From the NCBI RefSeq assembly GCF_044872765.1, contig NZ_CP085253.1, forward strand, positions 372,001-436,000: a stretch of DNA of 64,000 nucleotides. The letters are read 5' to 3'. This document shows, in pieces, positions 8,703-17,820 of the stretch. The number at the start of each line of letters is the position of its first letter. Position 1 is the first letter of the stretch. A program made the position numbers and the translations under genes. The DNA is from Micrococcus sp023147585 (GTDB lineage: Bacteria > Actinomycetota > Actinomycetes > Actinomycetales > Micrococcaceae). The notes under the pieces are model-generated. The model had not been told where the DNA came from, searched no databases, and saw only the letters and a list, made by a program, of their open reading frames with translations.

Positions 8703-8705
8703 GGG

Positions 8706-8724
8706 GCTCCGGCGCGGTCGGAGC
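8706..8724. terminator. Small hairpin between mrpG and the thioesterase gene
   Basis: GCTCCG and CGGAGC form a 6-bp stem around a 7-nt loop in the 39-bp gap between two convergent genes. There is no T-run, so this is only a plausible bidirectional terminator. Confidence 0.35.
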
Positions 8725-8741
8725 GGCCGTGGCGTGGTGCG

Positions 8742-9275
8742 TCAGCCCTGGCGGGCGAGCACGAGGTTCGTGATGCGGGCCGTCGAGAGGCGGCGCCCGT
8801 CCTCGCCCGTCATGACCACCTCGTGGGTGATGAGCGTGCGGCCCACGTGGACCGCCGTCGCCGTGCCGGTGACGGTTCCGGCGCGCGCCGCGGCGTGGTG
8901 CGTGGCGCCGATCTCGATGCCCACGACGTTGTGGTCCCGCCCGGCGGCGACCTTGGCGGCCACCGAGCCCAGCGTCTCGGCCAGCACGAGGTGGGCGCCG
9001 CCGTGCAGCAGGCCCACGGGCTGCTCGTTGCCGGCCACCGGCATGGTGGCGACGGCGCGCTCCGCGGTGAGCTTCGTGAACACGATGCCCATCTTCAGGG
9101 CCAGCGGGCTGACGCCGGCCCCGCCGAGGGCGTCCTGCAGCTCGGGCGGCAGGCCCGCCGCGGCGGAGAGCTCCGCGAGCTGCTCGGGCGTGAACCGCGG
9201 TCGCACCCCCGCCCGGAAGGTGAGGTCGGCGAGGGCGGCCGGGAGGTCGGGGCTGTAGGCGGGGGTGTCGCTCAT
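8742..9275 (-). CDS. PaaI-type hotdog-fold thioesterase
   Basis: Acyl-CoA thioesterase-like protein of the hotdog fold, 177 residues from the ATG. The family pattern is clear: the substrate-loop glycine/histidine stretch VGLLHGGAHLVLAETLGSVAA, then VVGIEIGATHHAAARAGTV and the final strands HVGRTLITHEVVM. The physiological acyl-CoA is not evident. ATG at 9275 is preferred over GTG at 9281 because a -10-like CAGCCT lies seven bases before it, implying a leaderless mRNA. It is divergent from polA, with 44 bp between starts, and convergent with mrpG. Confidence 0.85.
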   Translation of the reverse strand: MSDTPAYSPDLPAALADLTFRAGVRPRFTPEQLAELSAAAGLPPELQDALGGAGVSPLALKMGIVFTKLTAERAVATMPVAGNEQPVGLLHGGAHLVLAETLGSVAAKVAAGRDHNVVGIEIGATHHAAARAGTVTGTATAVHVGRTLITHEVVMTGEDGRRLSTARITNLVLARQG

Positions 9276-9281
9276 GGGCAC

Positions 9282-9287
9282 TAGGCT
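9282..9287 (+). promoter_or_regulatory. -10 hexamer of polA
   Basis: TAGGCT predicts a transcript start near 9294 and a leader of about 26 nt carrying GAGAGGAG before the polA ATG at 9320. It lies in the short divergent gap shared with the thioesterase gene. Confidence 0.5.
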
Positions 9288-9319
9288 GGCACCTGGACCA
9301 CGAGAGGAGCAACGAGACC

Positions 9320-12148
9320 ATGGGTGAGACCGCCGCGGCCGAGACCGGCACCTCCGAGACCCGGCCGCGCCTTATGGTGCTGGACGGCCATTCGATGGCG
9401 TTCCGCGCCTTCTACGCGCTGCCGGCCGAGAACTTCGCGACCGACACCGGTCAGCACACCAACGCGGTCTACGGCTTCACGGCGATGCTGCTGACGATGA
9501 TCCGCCAGCAGGCGCCCACCCACGTGGCGGTCGCCTTCGACCTCTCCGGGCCCACGTTCCGCTCCGCCGAGTACGCGGAGTACAAGGCGGGCCGCTCGGA
9601 GACGCCCGCCGAGTTCGCGGGGCAGATCGAGCTGACCGTGAAGGTCATGGAGGCCCTCGGCATCCCCACCCTCACGGTGGAGGACTACGAGGCGGACGAC
9701 ATCGTGGCCACGCTCTCCGCCCGCGCCGAGGCCGCGGGGTGGGACGCCGTCGTCGTGTCCGGGGACCGGGACGCGTTCCAGCTCATCTCCGAGCACACCA
9801 CGGTCCTGTACCCGAAGAAGGGCGTCTCTGACATCCCGCCGATGGACGCGGACGCCGTCATGGCCAAGTACGGCGTGAGCCCCGCCCAGTACCCGGACCT
9901 CGCCGCGCTCGTGGGGGAGTCCGCGGACAACCTGCCGGGCGTGCCCGGCGTCGGCCCCGGCTTCGCGGCCAAGTGGATCAACGCCTACGGCGGGCTCGAG
10001 GGCGTGCTGGAGAACGCGGACAGCATCACCGGCAAGAAGGGCGAGGCCCTGCGCGCCCACCTCGAGGACGTGCGGCGCAACCGCCGGCTCAACGCCCTCG
10101 TGCGGGACCTCGACCTGCCCGTCGACCTCGAGGCCATGGCGCTGACGATGCCGGACCACGACACCGTGTCCGAGCTCTTCGACGCCCTCCAGTTCAACCG
10201 CATCCGCGACCGCGTCTTCGAGGTGTTCTCCGAGCGCCTCGGCGCGGACGCCCCCGCCGCCGAGGTCGAGGAGGCCCCCGAGCACGTGGTCGCGACGACG
10301 GCCGCGGACCTGGGCGGGTTCCTCGCCGCCCACGCCGGCGCGCTGCTCGGGGTGCACGTCGTCGTGGACGGCCCGGACATGCTGCCGAAGCGCAAGGTGC
10401 CCGTGCCGGGCACCCACGGCACCCCCGTCGGGGTGGCGTTCGCCGCCGACGACGCCGCGCTCTACGTGGACCTCGACGCCGAGGGGCCGGACGCGGAGCT
10501 CATGGCGGCCGTGCGCGACGCGCTCGAGGACGCCGGCACCGCCAAGGCCGTGCACGACCTCAAGCGCACCGTGAAGGCGCTGGCCGCCCCGACCCGGCCG
10601 GCCGGCCTGGGGGAGGGAGCCGTGATCGGCGGGGTCGAGGACGACGTGCTCCTCTCGGCCTACCTGATCCAGCCCGACCGCCGGGACGTGGACCTGGCCT
10701 CGCTCGCCGAGGCGCACCTGCGCACTCCGCTCGCCGCGCCGGCCACGGGGCAGCCCGCCTCCGCCCAGGGCGAGCTCGACCTCGACGGCGGAGCCGCCGC
10801 GGCCGAGCGCGTGCAGCGGGCCACGGACGCCGTCCGCGCCGCGTGGGTGGTCCGCCGCCTCTCCGCCGAGTTCACCCCCCAGGTGCTCGAACGCGGCGCC
10901 CAGCGGCTGCTCCAGGAGATGGAGATCCCGCTCGCGCGCCTGCTCGCGCGCATGGAGCTGGCCGGGATCGCCGTGGACCGCGACCACCTCGAGGCGCTGC
11001 GCGCCGACTTCGCCGAGCGCGCGGACGCCGCGAAGGAGTCCGCGTGGGCCTCGGTGGCGGAGGAGACCGGGGGCATGGAGGTCAACCTCGGCTCCCCGAA
11101 GCAGCTGCAGGAGGTCCTCTTCGAGCGCCTCAACATGCCGCGCACCCGCAAGACGAAGACCGGCTTCTCCACGGACGTGGACTCGCTGCAGGACCTGCTC
11201 GAGCAGACGCAGCACCCCTTCCTGGAGAACCTCATGGCGCACCGCGACGTCACGAAGCTCCGCCAGACCGTGGAGGGCCTGCTGGAGACCGTGGCGCCGG
11301 ACGGGCGCATCCACACCACCTACTCGCAGACCGCCGCGGCCACGGGCCGCCTCTCCTCCCTGCACCCCAACCTGCAGAACATCCCTGTGCGCACCGAGGC
11401 CGGCCGACGCATCCGCGAGGCCTTCACGGCGGGCGAGGTGGACGGCACGGAGGCCGTGCTGCTCTCGGCGGACTACTCGCAGATCGAGATGCGCATCATG
11501 GCCCACCTCTCCGAGGACGCCGGCCTCATCGAGGCGTTCAACATGGGGGAGGACCTGCACAGCTTCGTCGGCTCGCAGGTGTTCGGCGTGGACCCGCACG
11601 AGGTGAGCGCGGAGCAGCGCTCCAAGGTCAAGGCGATGAGCTACGGGCTCGCGTACGGACTGAGCTCGTTCGGCCTGTCCAAGCAGCTGAAGATCTCGGT
11701 GGACGAGGCCCGCGGCCTGATGAAGGGCTACTTCGACCGCTTCGGCGGGGTGCGGGACTACCTGCGCGACGTCGTCGCCCAGGCCCGGCAGGACGGCTTC
11801 ACCTCCACCATCGAGGGGCGGCGCCGCTACCTGCCGGACCTGAACTCGGACAACCGCCAGCTGCGGGACATGGCCGAGCGCGCCGCCCTCAACGCCCCGA
11901 TCCAGGGCTCGGCGGCGGACATCATCAAGCGGGCCATGCTGGACGTGCAGGCCGGCCTCGAGGAGCAGCGCCTGCGCTCCCGCCTCCTGCTCCAGGTCCA
12001 CGACGAGCTCATCCTCGAGGTCCCGCGCGGCGAGCTCGCGGCCGCCACGGCCCTGCTCGAGGAGCGCATGGGGCGGGCCGCGGACCTCTCCGTGCCGCTG
12101 GACGTCCACGTCGGCGAAGGAAGGACCTGGCATGCCGCAGCCCACTGA
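9320..12148 (+). CDS. polA: DNA polymerase I
   Basis: Repair and Okazaki-fragment polymerase, 942 residues. The 5'-3' nuclease domain (about 1-310) has LDGHSMAFRAFYAL, DYEADDIVATL and VSGDRDAFQL. The middle domain (about 320-560) keeps the fold length but lacks the Asp-x-Glu proofreading motif (LLGVHVVVDG stands there). The polymerase domain (about 600-942) has SADYSQIEMRIMAH, the O-helix with K771 and Y775, and LLQVHDELILEV. Tyr at 775 replaces the Phe of E. coli Pol I. The ATG follows GAGAGGAG. The 3' end overlaps the next gene by 17 bp, suggesting an operon with the two acetyltransferases. Confidence 0.97.
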   Translation: MGETAAAETGTSETRPRLMVLDGHSMAFRAFYALPAENFATDTGQHTNAVYGFTAMLLTMIRQQAPTHVAVAFDLSGPTFRSAEYAEYKAGRSETPAEFAGQIELTVKVMEALGIPTLTVEDYEADDIVATLSARAEAAGWDAVVVSGDRDAFQLISEHTTVLYPKKGVSDIPPMDADAVMAKYGVSPAQYPDLAALVGESADNLPGVPGVGPGFAAKWINAYGGLEGVLENADSITGKKGEALRAHLEDVRRNRRLNALVRDLDLPVDLEAMALTMPDHDTVSELFDALQFNRIRDRVFEVFSERLGADAPAAEVEEAPEHVVATTAADLGGFLAAHAGALLGVHVVVDGPDMLPKRKVPVPGTHGTPVGVAFAADDAALYVDLDAEGPDAELMAAVRDALEDAGTAKAVHDLKRTVKALAAPTRPAGLGEGAVIGGVEDDVLLSAYLIQPDRRDVDLASLAEAHLRTPLAAPATGQPASAQGELDLDGGAAAAERVQRATDAVRAAWVVRRLSAEFTPQVLERGAQRLLQEMEIPLARLLARMELAGIAVDRDHLEALRADFAERADAAKESAWASVAEETGGMEVNLGSPKQLQEVLFERLNMPRTRKTKTGFSTDVDSLQDLLEQTQHPFLENLMAHRDVTKLRQTVEGLLETVAPDGRIHTTYSQTAAATGRLSSLHPNLQNIPVRTEAGRRIREAFTAGEVDGTEAVLLSADYSQIEMRIMAHLSEDAGLIEAFNMGEDLHSFVGSQVFGVDPHEVSAEQRSKVKAMSYGLAYGLSSFGLSKQLKISVDEARGLMKGYFDRFGGVRDYLRDVVAQARQDGFTSTIEGRRRYLPDLNSDNRQLRDMAERAALNAPIQGSAADIIKRAMLDVQAGLEEQRLRSRLLLQVHDELILEVPRGELAAATALLEERMGRAADLSVPLDVHVGEGRTWHAAAH

Positions 12149-13550
12149 CACCACCGCCCCTCGAGAGTCCTTCGGCCCCACGGCGCCGCCCGATCCGGCC
12201 GGCGCGCTGGCCGAGAACGGGCTCGAGCTGCGCCCGGTGCCCTCCCCGTGGGAGGCCGGGCTGGCGGACCCCGAGGCGCCGTTCGACCTTGCGCGCCGCT
12301 GGGACGACGCCCCCGCCGTCCGCCGGCACACGGCCGTCCTGCAGCGCAACTTCCACGAGGTCGGCGACCCGGAGCTGCGCCTGGCCGACCGCTTCATCGG
12401 CGTCGAGCAGGGCGACCGCCGCCGGCTGGTGGGCGTCTACCCCGAGGGCGCCGACCCGGACGCCGTCGACCCGGTGGGCACTCTCGTGGACTTCACGAAG
12501 GACCTGAATGTGGGCGCCGGGCGCCTCCTGCCGGCCTGGTGCATCTCCGAGGTGACCGTCTCGCCCACGCACAGGCGCCGCGGGATCCTGCGCGCCATGA
12601 TGTCGGACTCGCTGCGCCGCGCCCGTGAGGCGGGCGTGCCGATCGCCGCGCTCACCGCCACCGAGGCCACCATCTACCGCCGCTTCGGCTTCGGCGTCTC
12701 CACGTACTACCGCTCCGTGTGGCTCGACGTCACCCGGGGGATCCAGCTGCGCGGCGCCCGCCCCGAGGGCGGCTTCCGGTTCATCGAGCCCACCACGTCG
12801 GGCGAGCTGATCGAGGGCCTGTGGCGTCGGGCCTTCGAGGGACAGCTCGGCTCGGTCGAGCGCATCCGCTTCCACGCAGCCAAGGAGACGGACCGGGACC
12901 CGCGCATGGACGAGGGCCGGCCGCAGGGGCTGCGCGGCGTCGTGTTCTCCGGCCCCGACGGCACGGACCGCGGCGTGGCCGTCTACCGGGTGACGGGAGA
13001 GACCTCCGAGCTCGTGGCGGACGAGCCCGTGACCGCCACCGTGGTGGCCCTGTGGGCCGCCGACGCCGAGGCCTACCGGGCCCTGCTGGAGTTCCTCGGC
13101 AACCTCGACCTCGTGGTGCGGCTGCGCCTGCCCCCGGTCCCCAACGACCGCATGCTCGAGTTCCTCGTGCGCGACGAGTCCCGGATCTACACCCGTGGCG
13201 TCCACCACCACCTGTGGCACCGGATCCTGGACGTCGCCGCGTGCTTCGAGGCCCGGCCCTACCTCCACGACGGCGCCGTGACCGTGACGGTCGAGGACGA
13301 CCTCGGCCACGCGGCCGGCACGTGGGAGATCTCGGCGGCGGACGGCCGGGGGCGCGTCCGCCCGGCGGACGAGGACCAGGCCGAGCTGACCCTCGACGTG
13401 GCGGAGCTGGGCTCCGTGCTCCTGGGCGGGGTGCAGGCCGAGGTCATGCGCGAGGCGGGCATCCTGCGCGAGCACCGCCCCGGCGCGGCCACGGACCTGG
13501 ACACGCTCCTGCGCCAGCCCCGCCTGCCCTTCGCCCTGACCGGCTTCTGA
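12132..13550 (+). CDS. Eis-like GNAT N-acetyltransferase (copy 1)
   Basis: Cytosolic acetyltransferase of the Eis/enhanced-intracellular-survival family, 472 residues: two GNAT-fold domains plus a sterol-carrier-like C-terminal domain. The acetyl-CoA site is VSPTHRRRGILRAMM (about 144-158), followed by EATIYRRFGFG, and the protein ends with the free carboxylate TGF used in this family. The start overlaps the polA 3' end and has GGAAGGA before the ATG. The N-terminal ~40 residues are extra, Pro/Ala-rich and not conserved. The substrate is unknown; Eis relatives acetylate amines, including aminoglycosides, but nothing here shows that activity. The next gene is its paralogue. Confidence 0.85.
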   Translation: MPQPTDTTAPRESFGPTAPPDPAGALAENGLELRPVPSPWEAGLADPEAPFDLARRWDDAPAVRRHTAVLQRNFHEVGDPELRLADRFIGVEQGDRRRLVGVYPEGADPDAVDPVGTLVDFTKDLNVGAGRLLPAWCISEVTVSPTHRRRGILRAMMSDSLRRAREAGVPIAALTATEATIYRRFGFGVSTYYRSVWLDVTRGIQLRGARPEGGFRFIEPTTSGELIEGLWRRAFEGQLGSVERIRFHAAKETDRDPRMDEGRPQGLRGVVFSGPDGTDRGVAVYRVTGETSELVADEPVTATVVALWAADAEAYRALLEFLGNLDLVVRLRLPPVPNDRMLEFLVRDESRIYTRGVHHHLWHRILDVAACFEARPYLHDGAVTVTVEDDLGHAAGTWEISAADGRGRVRPADEDQAELTLDVAELGSVLLGGVQAEVMREAGILREHRPGAATDLDTLLRQPRLPFALTGF

Positions 13551-13573
13551 CGCGTCCCGACCCAGGAGGACCC

Positions 13574-14887
13574 ATGCCCCCGCACCACGCCCACGACGAC
13601 AGCCTCGCCGCGCACGGCCTGCAGCTGGTGGTGGCCCCAGGACGCGCCGGCGACCCGGCGTTCGAGCGGCACACCCTGGCCGTCGAGCGGGGGTTCTACG
13701 AGGAGCCGCCCGCGGGCGAGGCGCTCGCGCAGCTGCTCGAGGCGGGGGAGGCGGACGGCCGGCGCATGGTCGACGCGTACGCCGCCGGAGACGACCCGGC
13801 CGCGTCCCGCCCCGTCGCCACGTTCGAGGACTTCCCGTCCGAGCTGACCGTCTCGCCCGGCGTCACCGTCCCCGCCTGGCTCATCAGCGCCGTGACCGTG
13901 GACCCGGGGTTCCGCCGCCGGGGGATCCTCCGGGCGCTCATGGGCCGCAGCCTCGCGGACGCGGCGGCGGCCGGGATGCCCGTCGCGGCCCTCACCGCCT
14001 CCGAGGCCGCGATCTACGGACGCTTCGGGTTCGGCGCCGCGACCCGCTGGCGCCGCACGCACCTCGACGTCCGCGGCGAGGTGCGGCTGCGTGGCGACGC
14101 GCCGGCGGGACGGGTCACGCGGGAGGAGCCGCGCGAGATCGGCCCCCTCGCCGACGAGCTCTACCAGAGGGTCCGCCGCGCGACCCCCGGCGCCACTCAG
14201 CGACCGGCCATGACCGCGATCCGCTGGGAGGACCGCAGCCGGTTCAAGAACGACGGCAAGGGCTCCGGCCTCTACGCCGCCGTGCATCGGGACGAGGCGG
14301 GGCGGGCGCAGGGGATCGCGCTGTACCGTTTCAAGGGCTGGGACGTCGAGCCCCCCACGGTGACGATGGAGCTCTTCATCGCCCTCACCCCGGAGGCCCG
14401 CCGCGGCCTGCTCGCGCACCTCACGAGCCTCGACCTCGTCGAGCGGGTCGAGTGGGAGCGGGCCCCCGAGGCCGGATGGGTCGAGGCCCTCCTCGAGGAC
14501 GAGCGCCGCATGCGCACCCAGCGCGACGGCGACGACCTCTACCTGCGGATCCTCGACGTGCCCGCCGCCCTCGGCGCCCGCGACGACCTGGGCGAGGGCG
14601 AGGTCGTCCTGACGGTGGCGGACCCGCTCGGCCACGCCGACGGAACGTGGCGGCTCGCGGTGCAGGAGGGCGCCGCGAGCGTGGCCGCGGCCGAGCCGGC
14701 GGAGGCCGATCTCGTGCTCGACGTGGCCGACCTGTCCGCGGTGTGGCTGGGCGGGCACGGGGCGGCGGGCGGGGCCGCGGCCCGCGTGGCGAGCGGCCTG
14801 GTGGAGGAGCGGGTGCCCGGCGCGGCGGACCGCCTGGACGCGATCCTGCGGCCCACGGCGCCCGTGCGGTCCCTGGTGGGTTTCTGA
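13574..14887 (+). CDS. Eis-like GNAT N-acetyltransferase (copy 2)
   Basis: Second Eis-family protein, 437 residues, 23 bp after the first and preceded by a near-perfect AGGAGGA. It has the same order of motifs: VDPGFRRRGILRALM for acetyl-CoA, EAAIYGRFGFG, and a C-terminus ending LVGF. The two copies are clearly diverged (scattered identity outside the motifs), so the duplication is old, and different substrates are likely. A TANNNT promoter for rpsA begins directly after its stop codon. Substrate and phenotype cannot be read from sequence. Confidence 0.85.
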   Translation: MPPHHAHDDSLAAHGLQLVVAPGRAGDPAFERHTLAVERGFYEEPPAGEALAQLLEAGEADGRRMVDAYAAGDDPAASRPVATFEDFPSELTVSPGVTVPAWLISAVTVDPGFRRRGILRALMGRSLADAAAAGMPVAALTASEAAIYGRFGFGAATRWRRTHLDVRGEVRLRGDAPAGRVTREEPREIGPLADELYQRVRRATPGATQRPAMTAIRWEDRSRFKNDGKGSGLYAAVHRDEAGRAQGIALYRFKGWDVEPPTVTMELFIALTPEARRGLLAHLTSLDLVERVEWERAPEAGWVEALLEDERRMRTQRDGDDLYLRILDVPAALGARDDLGEGEVVLTVADPLGHADGTWRLAVQEGAASVAAAEPAEADLVLDVADLSAVWLGGHGAAGGAAARVASGLVEERVPGAADRLDAILRPTAPVRSLVGF

Positions 14888-14893
14888 TAGCCT
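14888..14893 (+). promoter_or_regulatory. -10 hexamer and leader of rpsA
   Basis: TAGCCT starts on the base after the TGA of the upstream acetyltransferase. It predicts a start near 14900 and a 5' untranslated leader of about 110 nt (to 15010). That leader contains a CACGCGCGTG palindrome near 14953-14962 and GGAG before the ATG. A long leader suits S1 autoregulation, but this is inference. Confidence 0.5.
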
Positions 14894-15010
14894 GGAAGGG
14901 CACTTTCGTGCGCTCTTGAATCTGACCATCACAACCCATGCCGGGTGACGGACACGCGCGTGCCCGGGCCGCCTCGGCATGAACCCCAATCCCATCGGAG
15001 TCCCTCCTAC

Positions 15011-16471
15011 ATGACCACCACTTCCAACGCCCCCCAGGTTGCCGTCAACGACATCGGCACCGCCGAGGAGCTGCTCGCCGCGATCGACGCGACCATCAAG
15101 TACTTCAACGATGGCGACCTCGTCGAGGGCACCGTCGTCAAGGTGGACCGCGACGAGGTCCTGCTCGACATCGGGTACAAGACCGAGGGCGTCATCCCCT
15201 CCCGCGAGCTGTCCATCAAGCACGACGTGGACCCGGATGAGGTCGTGGCCGTGGGCGACTCCGTCGAGGCCCTCGTCCTCACCAAGGAGGACAAGGAAGG
15301 CCGCCTGATCCTCTCCAAGAAGCGCGCTCAGTACGAGCGCGCCTGGGGCGACATCGAGAAGATCAAGGAGGAGGACGGCGTCGTCGAGGGCACCGTCATC
15401 GAGGTCGTCAAGGGCGGCCTCATCATCGACATCGGCCTCCGCGGCTTCCTCCCCGCCTCGCTGGTGGAGATGCGCCGCGTGCGCGACCTGGCCCCCTACA
15501 TCGGCCAGAAGCTCGAGGCGAAGATCATCGAGCTGGACAAGAACCGCAACAACGTGGTGCTCTCCCGCCGTGCCTGGCTCGAGCAGACCCAGTCCGAGGT
15601 CCGCTCCAACTTCCTCCACAAGCTGGAGAAGGGCCAGGTCCGTCAGGGCGTCGTGTCCTCGATCGTCAACTTCGGCGCGTTCGTCGACCTGGGCGGCGTG
15701 GACGGCCTCGTGCACGTCTCCGAGCTCTCCTGGAAGCACATCGACCACCCGTCCGAGGTCGTCGAGGTCGGCAAGGAGGTCACCGTCGAGGTCCTCGAGG
15801 TCGACATGGACCGCGAGCGTGTCTCCCTGTCGCTGAAGGCGACCCAGGAGGATCCGTGGCAGCTCTTCGCCCGGACCCACGCCCTGGGCCAGGTCGTGCC
15901 CGGCAAGGTCACCAAGCTCGTCCCCTTCGGCGCGTTCGTGCGCGTCGAGGACGGCATCGAGGGCCTCGTGCACATCTCCGAGCTGGCCTCGCGCCACATC
16001 GACACCGCCGAGCAGGTCGTGTCGGTCAACGACGAGCTGTTCGTCAAGGTCATCGACATCGACCTCGAGCGTCGCCGCATCTCCCTCTCCCTCAAGCAGG
16101 CCAACGAGGGCGTGGACCCGGACGGCACCGAGTTCGACCCCGCGCTCTACGGCATGGCCGCCGAGTACGACGAGGAGGGGAACTACAAGTACCCCGAGGG
16201 CTTCGACGTCGAGACCAACGAGTGGATGGAGGGCTTCGAGTCCGAGCGCGCGGCGTGGGAGCAGCAGTACGCCGACGCCCAGACCCGCTGGGAGGCCCAC
16301 AAGGAGCAGGTGCGTCGCTCCGTCGAGGAGGAGGCCCAGGCGGGCACCGAGTCCTCCTCCGCCGGCGCCGGCGCCTCCACGTACTCCTCCGAGGCCCCGG
16401 CCTCCGACGGCGGCACCCTCGCCTCCGACGAGGCCCTCGCCGCCCTGCGCGAGAAGCTGACCGGCAACTGA
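15011..16471 (+). CDS. rpsA: 30S ribosomal protein S1
   Basis: RNA-binding ribosomal protein that helps load structured mRNAs. The 486 residues hold four S1 repeats, recognisable by starts such as GDLVEGTVVKVDRDEVLLDI, EGTVIEVVKGGLIIDIGLRG, RQGVVSSIVNFGAFVDLG and VPGKVTKLVPFGAFVRVEDG, then an acidic Ser/Ala-rich tail. Four repeats are the actinobacterial form; E. coli S1 has six. The ATG at 15011 fits the family N-terminus and has GGAG upstream. An in-frame extension further upstream looks non-coding. Genes with leaderless mRNAs are common in this window and would not need S1 for initiation. Confidence 0.95.
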   Translation: MTTTSNAPQVAVNDIGTAEELLAAIDATIKYFNDGDLVEGTVVKVDRDEVLLDIGYKTEGVIPSRELSIKHDVDPDEVVAVGDSVEALVLTKEDKEGRLILSKKRAQYERAWGDIEKIKEEDGVVEGTVIEVVKGGLIIDIGLRGFLPASLVEMRRVRDLAPYIGQKLEAKIIELDKNRNNVVLSRRAWLEQTQSEVRSNFLHKLEKGQVRQGVVSSIVNFGAFVDLGGVDGLVHVSELSWKHIDHPSEVVEVGKEVTVEVLEVDMDRERVSLSLKATQEDPWQLFARTHALGQVVPGKVTKLVPFGAFVRVEDGIEGLVHISELASRHIDTAEQVVSVNDELFVKVIDIDLERRRISLSLKQANEGVDPDGTEFDPALYGMAAEYDEEGNYKYPEGFDVETNEWMEGFESERAAWEQQYADAQTRWEAHKEQVRRSVEEEAQAGTESSSAGAGASTYSSEAPASDGGTLASDEALAALREKLTGN

Positions 16472-16525
16472 TCCGGTGCGGTGAGCCGGTGACGGCCGCC
16501 GCCCGGGCGGACGCCCACCACGGAC

Positions 16526-16564
16526 GAGCGCCCCGTCCCTCCATCACGGAGGGGCGGGGCGCTC
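16526..16564. terminator. Bidirectional terminator after rpsA
   Basis: 17-bp stem (16526-16542 with 16548-16564, one G-T pair) around a 5-nt loop in the 107-bp gap between rpsA and the convergent methyltransferase gene. The stem is very GC-rich and no strong T-run is present. Confidence 0.8.
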
Positions 16565-16578
16565 CGTCGTGTCCGGGG

Positions 16579-17820
16579 TCAGCCGCGCCGCGTGGAGGCC
16601 GTCACCGTGAACGTGCGGTTCCGCGCGACCTGCCGGGTGGGCCCGACGACGGACTGCAGGATCCCGCGGTGGTGCAGGTGCGAGTTCCACACGCACCACA
16701 GCTCCCCCTCCGGAGCCAGGACGCGCGCGGCGGCCTCGAAGAGGCGGTGTGCGACCGTGGGGTCCACCGCGTTGCCGTCGTGGAACGGGGGGTTCAGCAG
16801 GATCCGCTCCTCGGAGGCGTCCGCCCACGAGGCGAGCGCGTCGTCCCGGACGGCCTCGATCCGCTCGGCCAGGCCGTTGGCCTCGGCCGTCGCCCGCGTC
16901 GAGGCGACCGCGACGGCGGACTGGTCCGTCGCGGTGATCCGGGCGTGGGGCCACAGGCGGGCCGCGCCGACCGCGATCAGGCCGTTGCCGCAGCCCAGGT
17001 CCACGGCGCGGGCCGGGGGGCGCGGGTCCTCCGCCAGCGCCTCGAGGAGCAGGCGGGAGCCGGGGTCGGCGTGCGCCCCGCCGAACGTGCCGGCCTCGGC
17101 CACGAGGCGCACGGGGCCGATCCCCGGCAGGGCCGCCGTGGTCTCGTCATGGGGCCGGGGCGCCACGCCCGCGCGGGGCGCGCGGGCCGTGAGCACGCGC
17201 GCCTTGCGGCGGCCCCGGTTCGCGACGACGTCCTGGAAGGACGCCGCCAGCACGGCGTTCATCCGCGGGCTCATGTGCTTGTCCCGGCCCCCGGCCAGCA
17301 CGACGACGGAGGGGTCCGCGCCGCGCGCCAGGATCCGGGCGATCCGGTCCAGCTCGTCGAGGGAGCGGGGCAGGGGGAGCAGCACGGTCCGGGCGCCGCG
17401 GACGAGCCGATCGTCGAGCTCCGCGTGCGTCAGGGACCCGGCGGAGTCCCGCAGCAGGCCCTCCGCGCGCCAGCGCTCCAGGTTCGCCCGCACCGAGCGC
17501 TCGGCGGACGCGTCGTCCTGGGCCAGGCGGACGTCGTGCCCGGCCGCGAGCAGGGGGAGGGTGAGGGCGCCGTGCCGGTCCTCGAGGACCACCACGGGGC
17601 CGGCCGCGTGGCCGCACGCCAGCCATCCGGCGAGGGTGTCGAGGAGCAGCACGTCCGCGGCGTCGTGGGCGGCGCGCCCCGCCTCGGCGGGCAGCGGCCA
17701 GCGCATGAGGGACTCCCACGGCACACCGCGGGTCAGGTCGTCCGGGAGCCCGCCCAGCACCACGTCGGGGGTCACCCCCGCCGGGACACGGCCGCGGTCA
17801 TCGTGCGAGGTCGTCGTCAT
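16579..17820 (-). CDS. RsmC/RlmG-like rRNA (guanine-N2) methyltransferase
   Basis: Class I SAM-dependent methyltransferase of the RsmC/RlmG group, 413 residues, probably acting on rRNA guanine. The N-terminal half is a degenerate methyltransferase-like domain, as in RsmC. The C-terminal half has the SAM motif AVDLGCGNGLIAVGAARL, the acidic ATDQSAVAV and the catalytic ILLNPPFHDG. The start ATG at 17820 is inside the 3' end of the upstream yigZ gene (23-bp overlap) behind GAGAGGA. In-frame codons further upstream belong to yigZ sequence. Which of 16S G1207 or 23S G1835 is modified cannot be told. Confidence 0.8.
   Translation of the reverse strand: MTTTSHDDRGRVPAGVTPDVVLGGLPDDLTRGVPWESLMRWPLPAEAGRAAHDAADVLLLDTLAGWLACGHAAGPVVVLEDRHGALTLPLLAAGHDVRLAQDDASAERSVRANLERWRAEGLLRDSAGSLTHAELDDRLVRGARTVLLPLPRSLDELDRIARILARGADPSVVVLAGGRDKHMSPRMNAVLAASFQDVVANRGRRKARVLTARAPRAGVAPRPHDETTAALPGIGPVRLVAEAGTFGGAHADPGSRLLLEALAEDPRPPARAVDLGCGNGLIAVGAARLWPHARITATDQSAVAVASTRATAEANGLAERIEAVRDDALASWADASEERILLNPPFHDGNAVDPTVAHRLFEAAARVLAPEGELWCVWNSHLHHRGILQSVVGPTRQVARNRTFTVTASTRRG

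Noticed and set aside
9281..12397. Long minus-strand open frame opposite polA
   Set aside because: Same effect of third-position GC; no ribosome site, no motif, and polA fully explains the region.
12132..14887. Aminoglycoside resistance genes
   Set aside because: Eis-like sequence alone does not show drug acetylation; most family members are housekeeping or of unknown substrate.
13259..16300. Long minus-strand open frame opposite the second Eis-like gene and rpsA
   Set aside because: Mirror of real genes; the translation has repetitive acidic and His patches typical of antisense frames.
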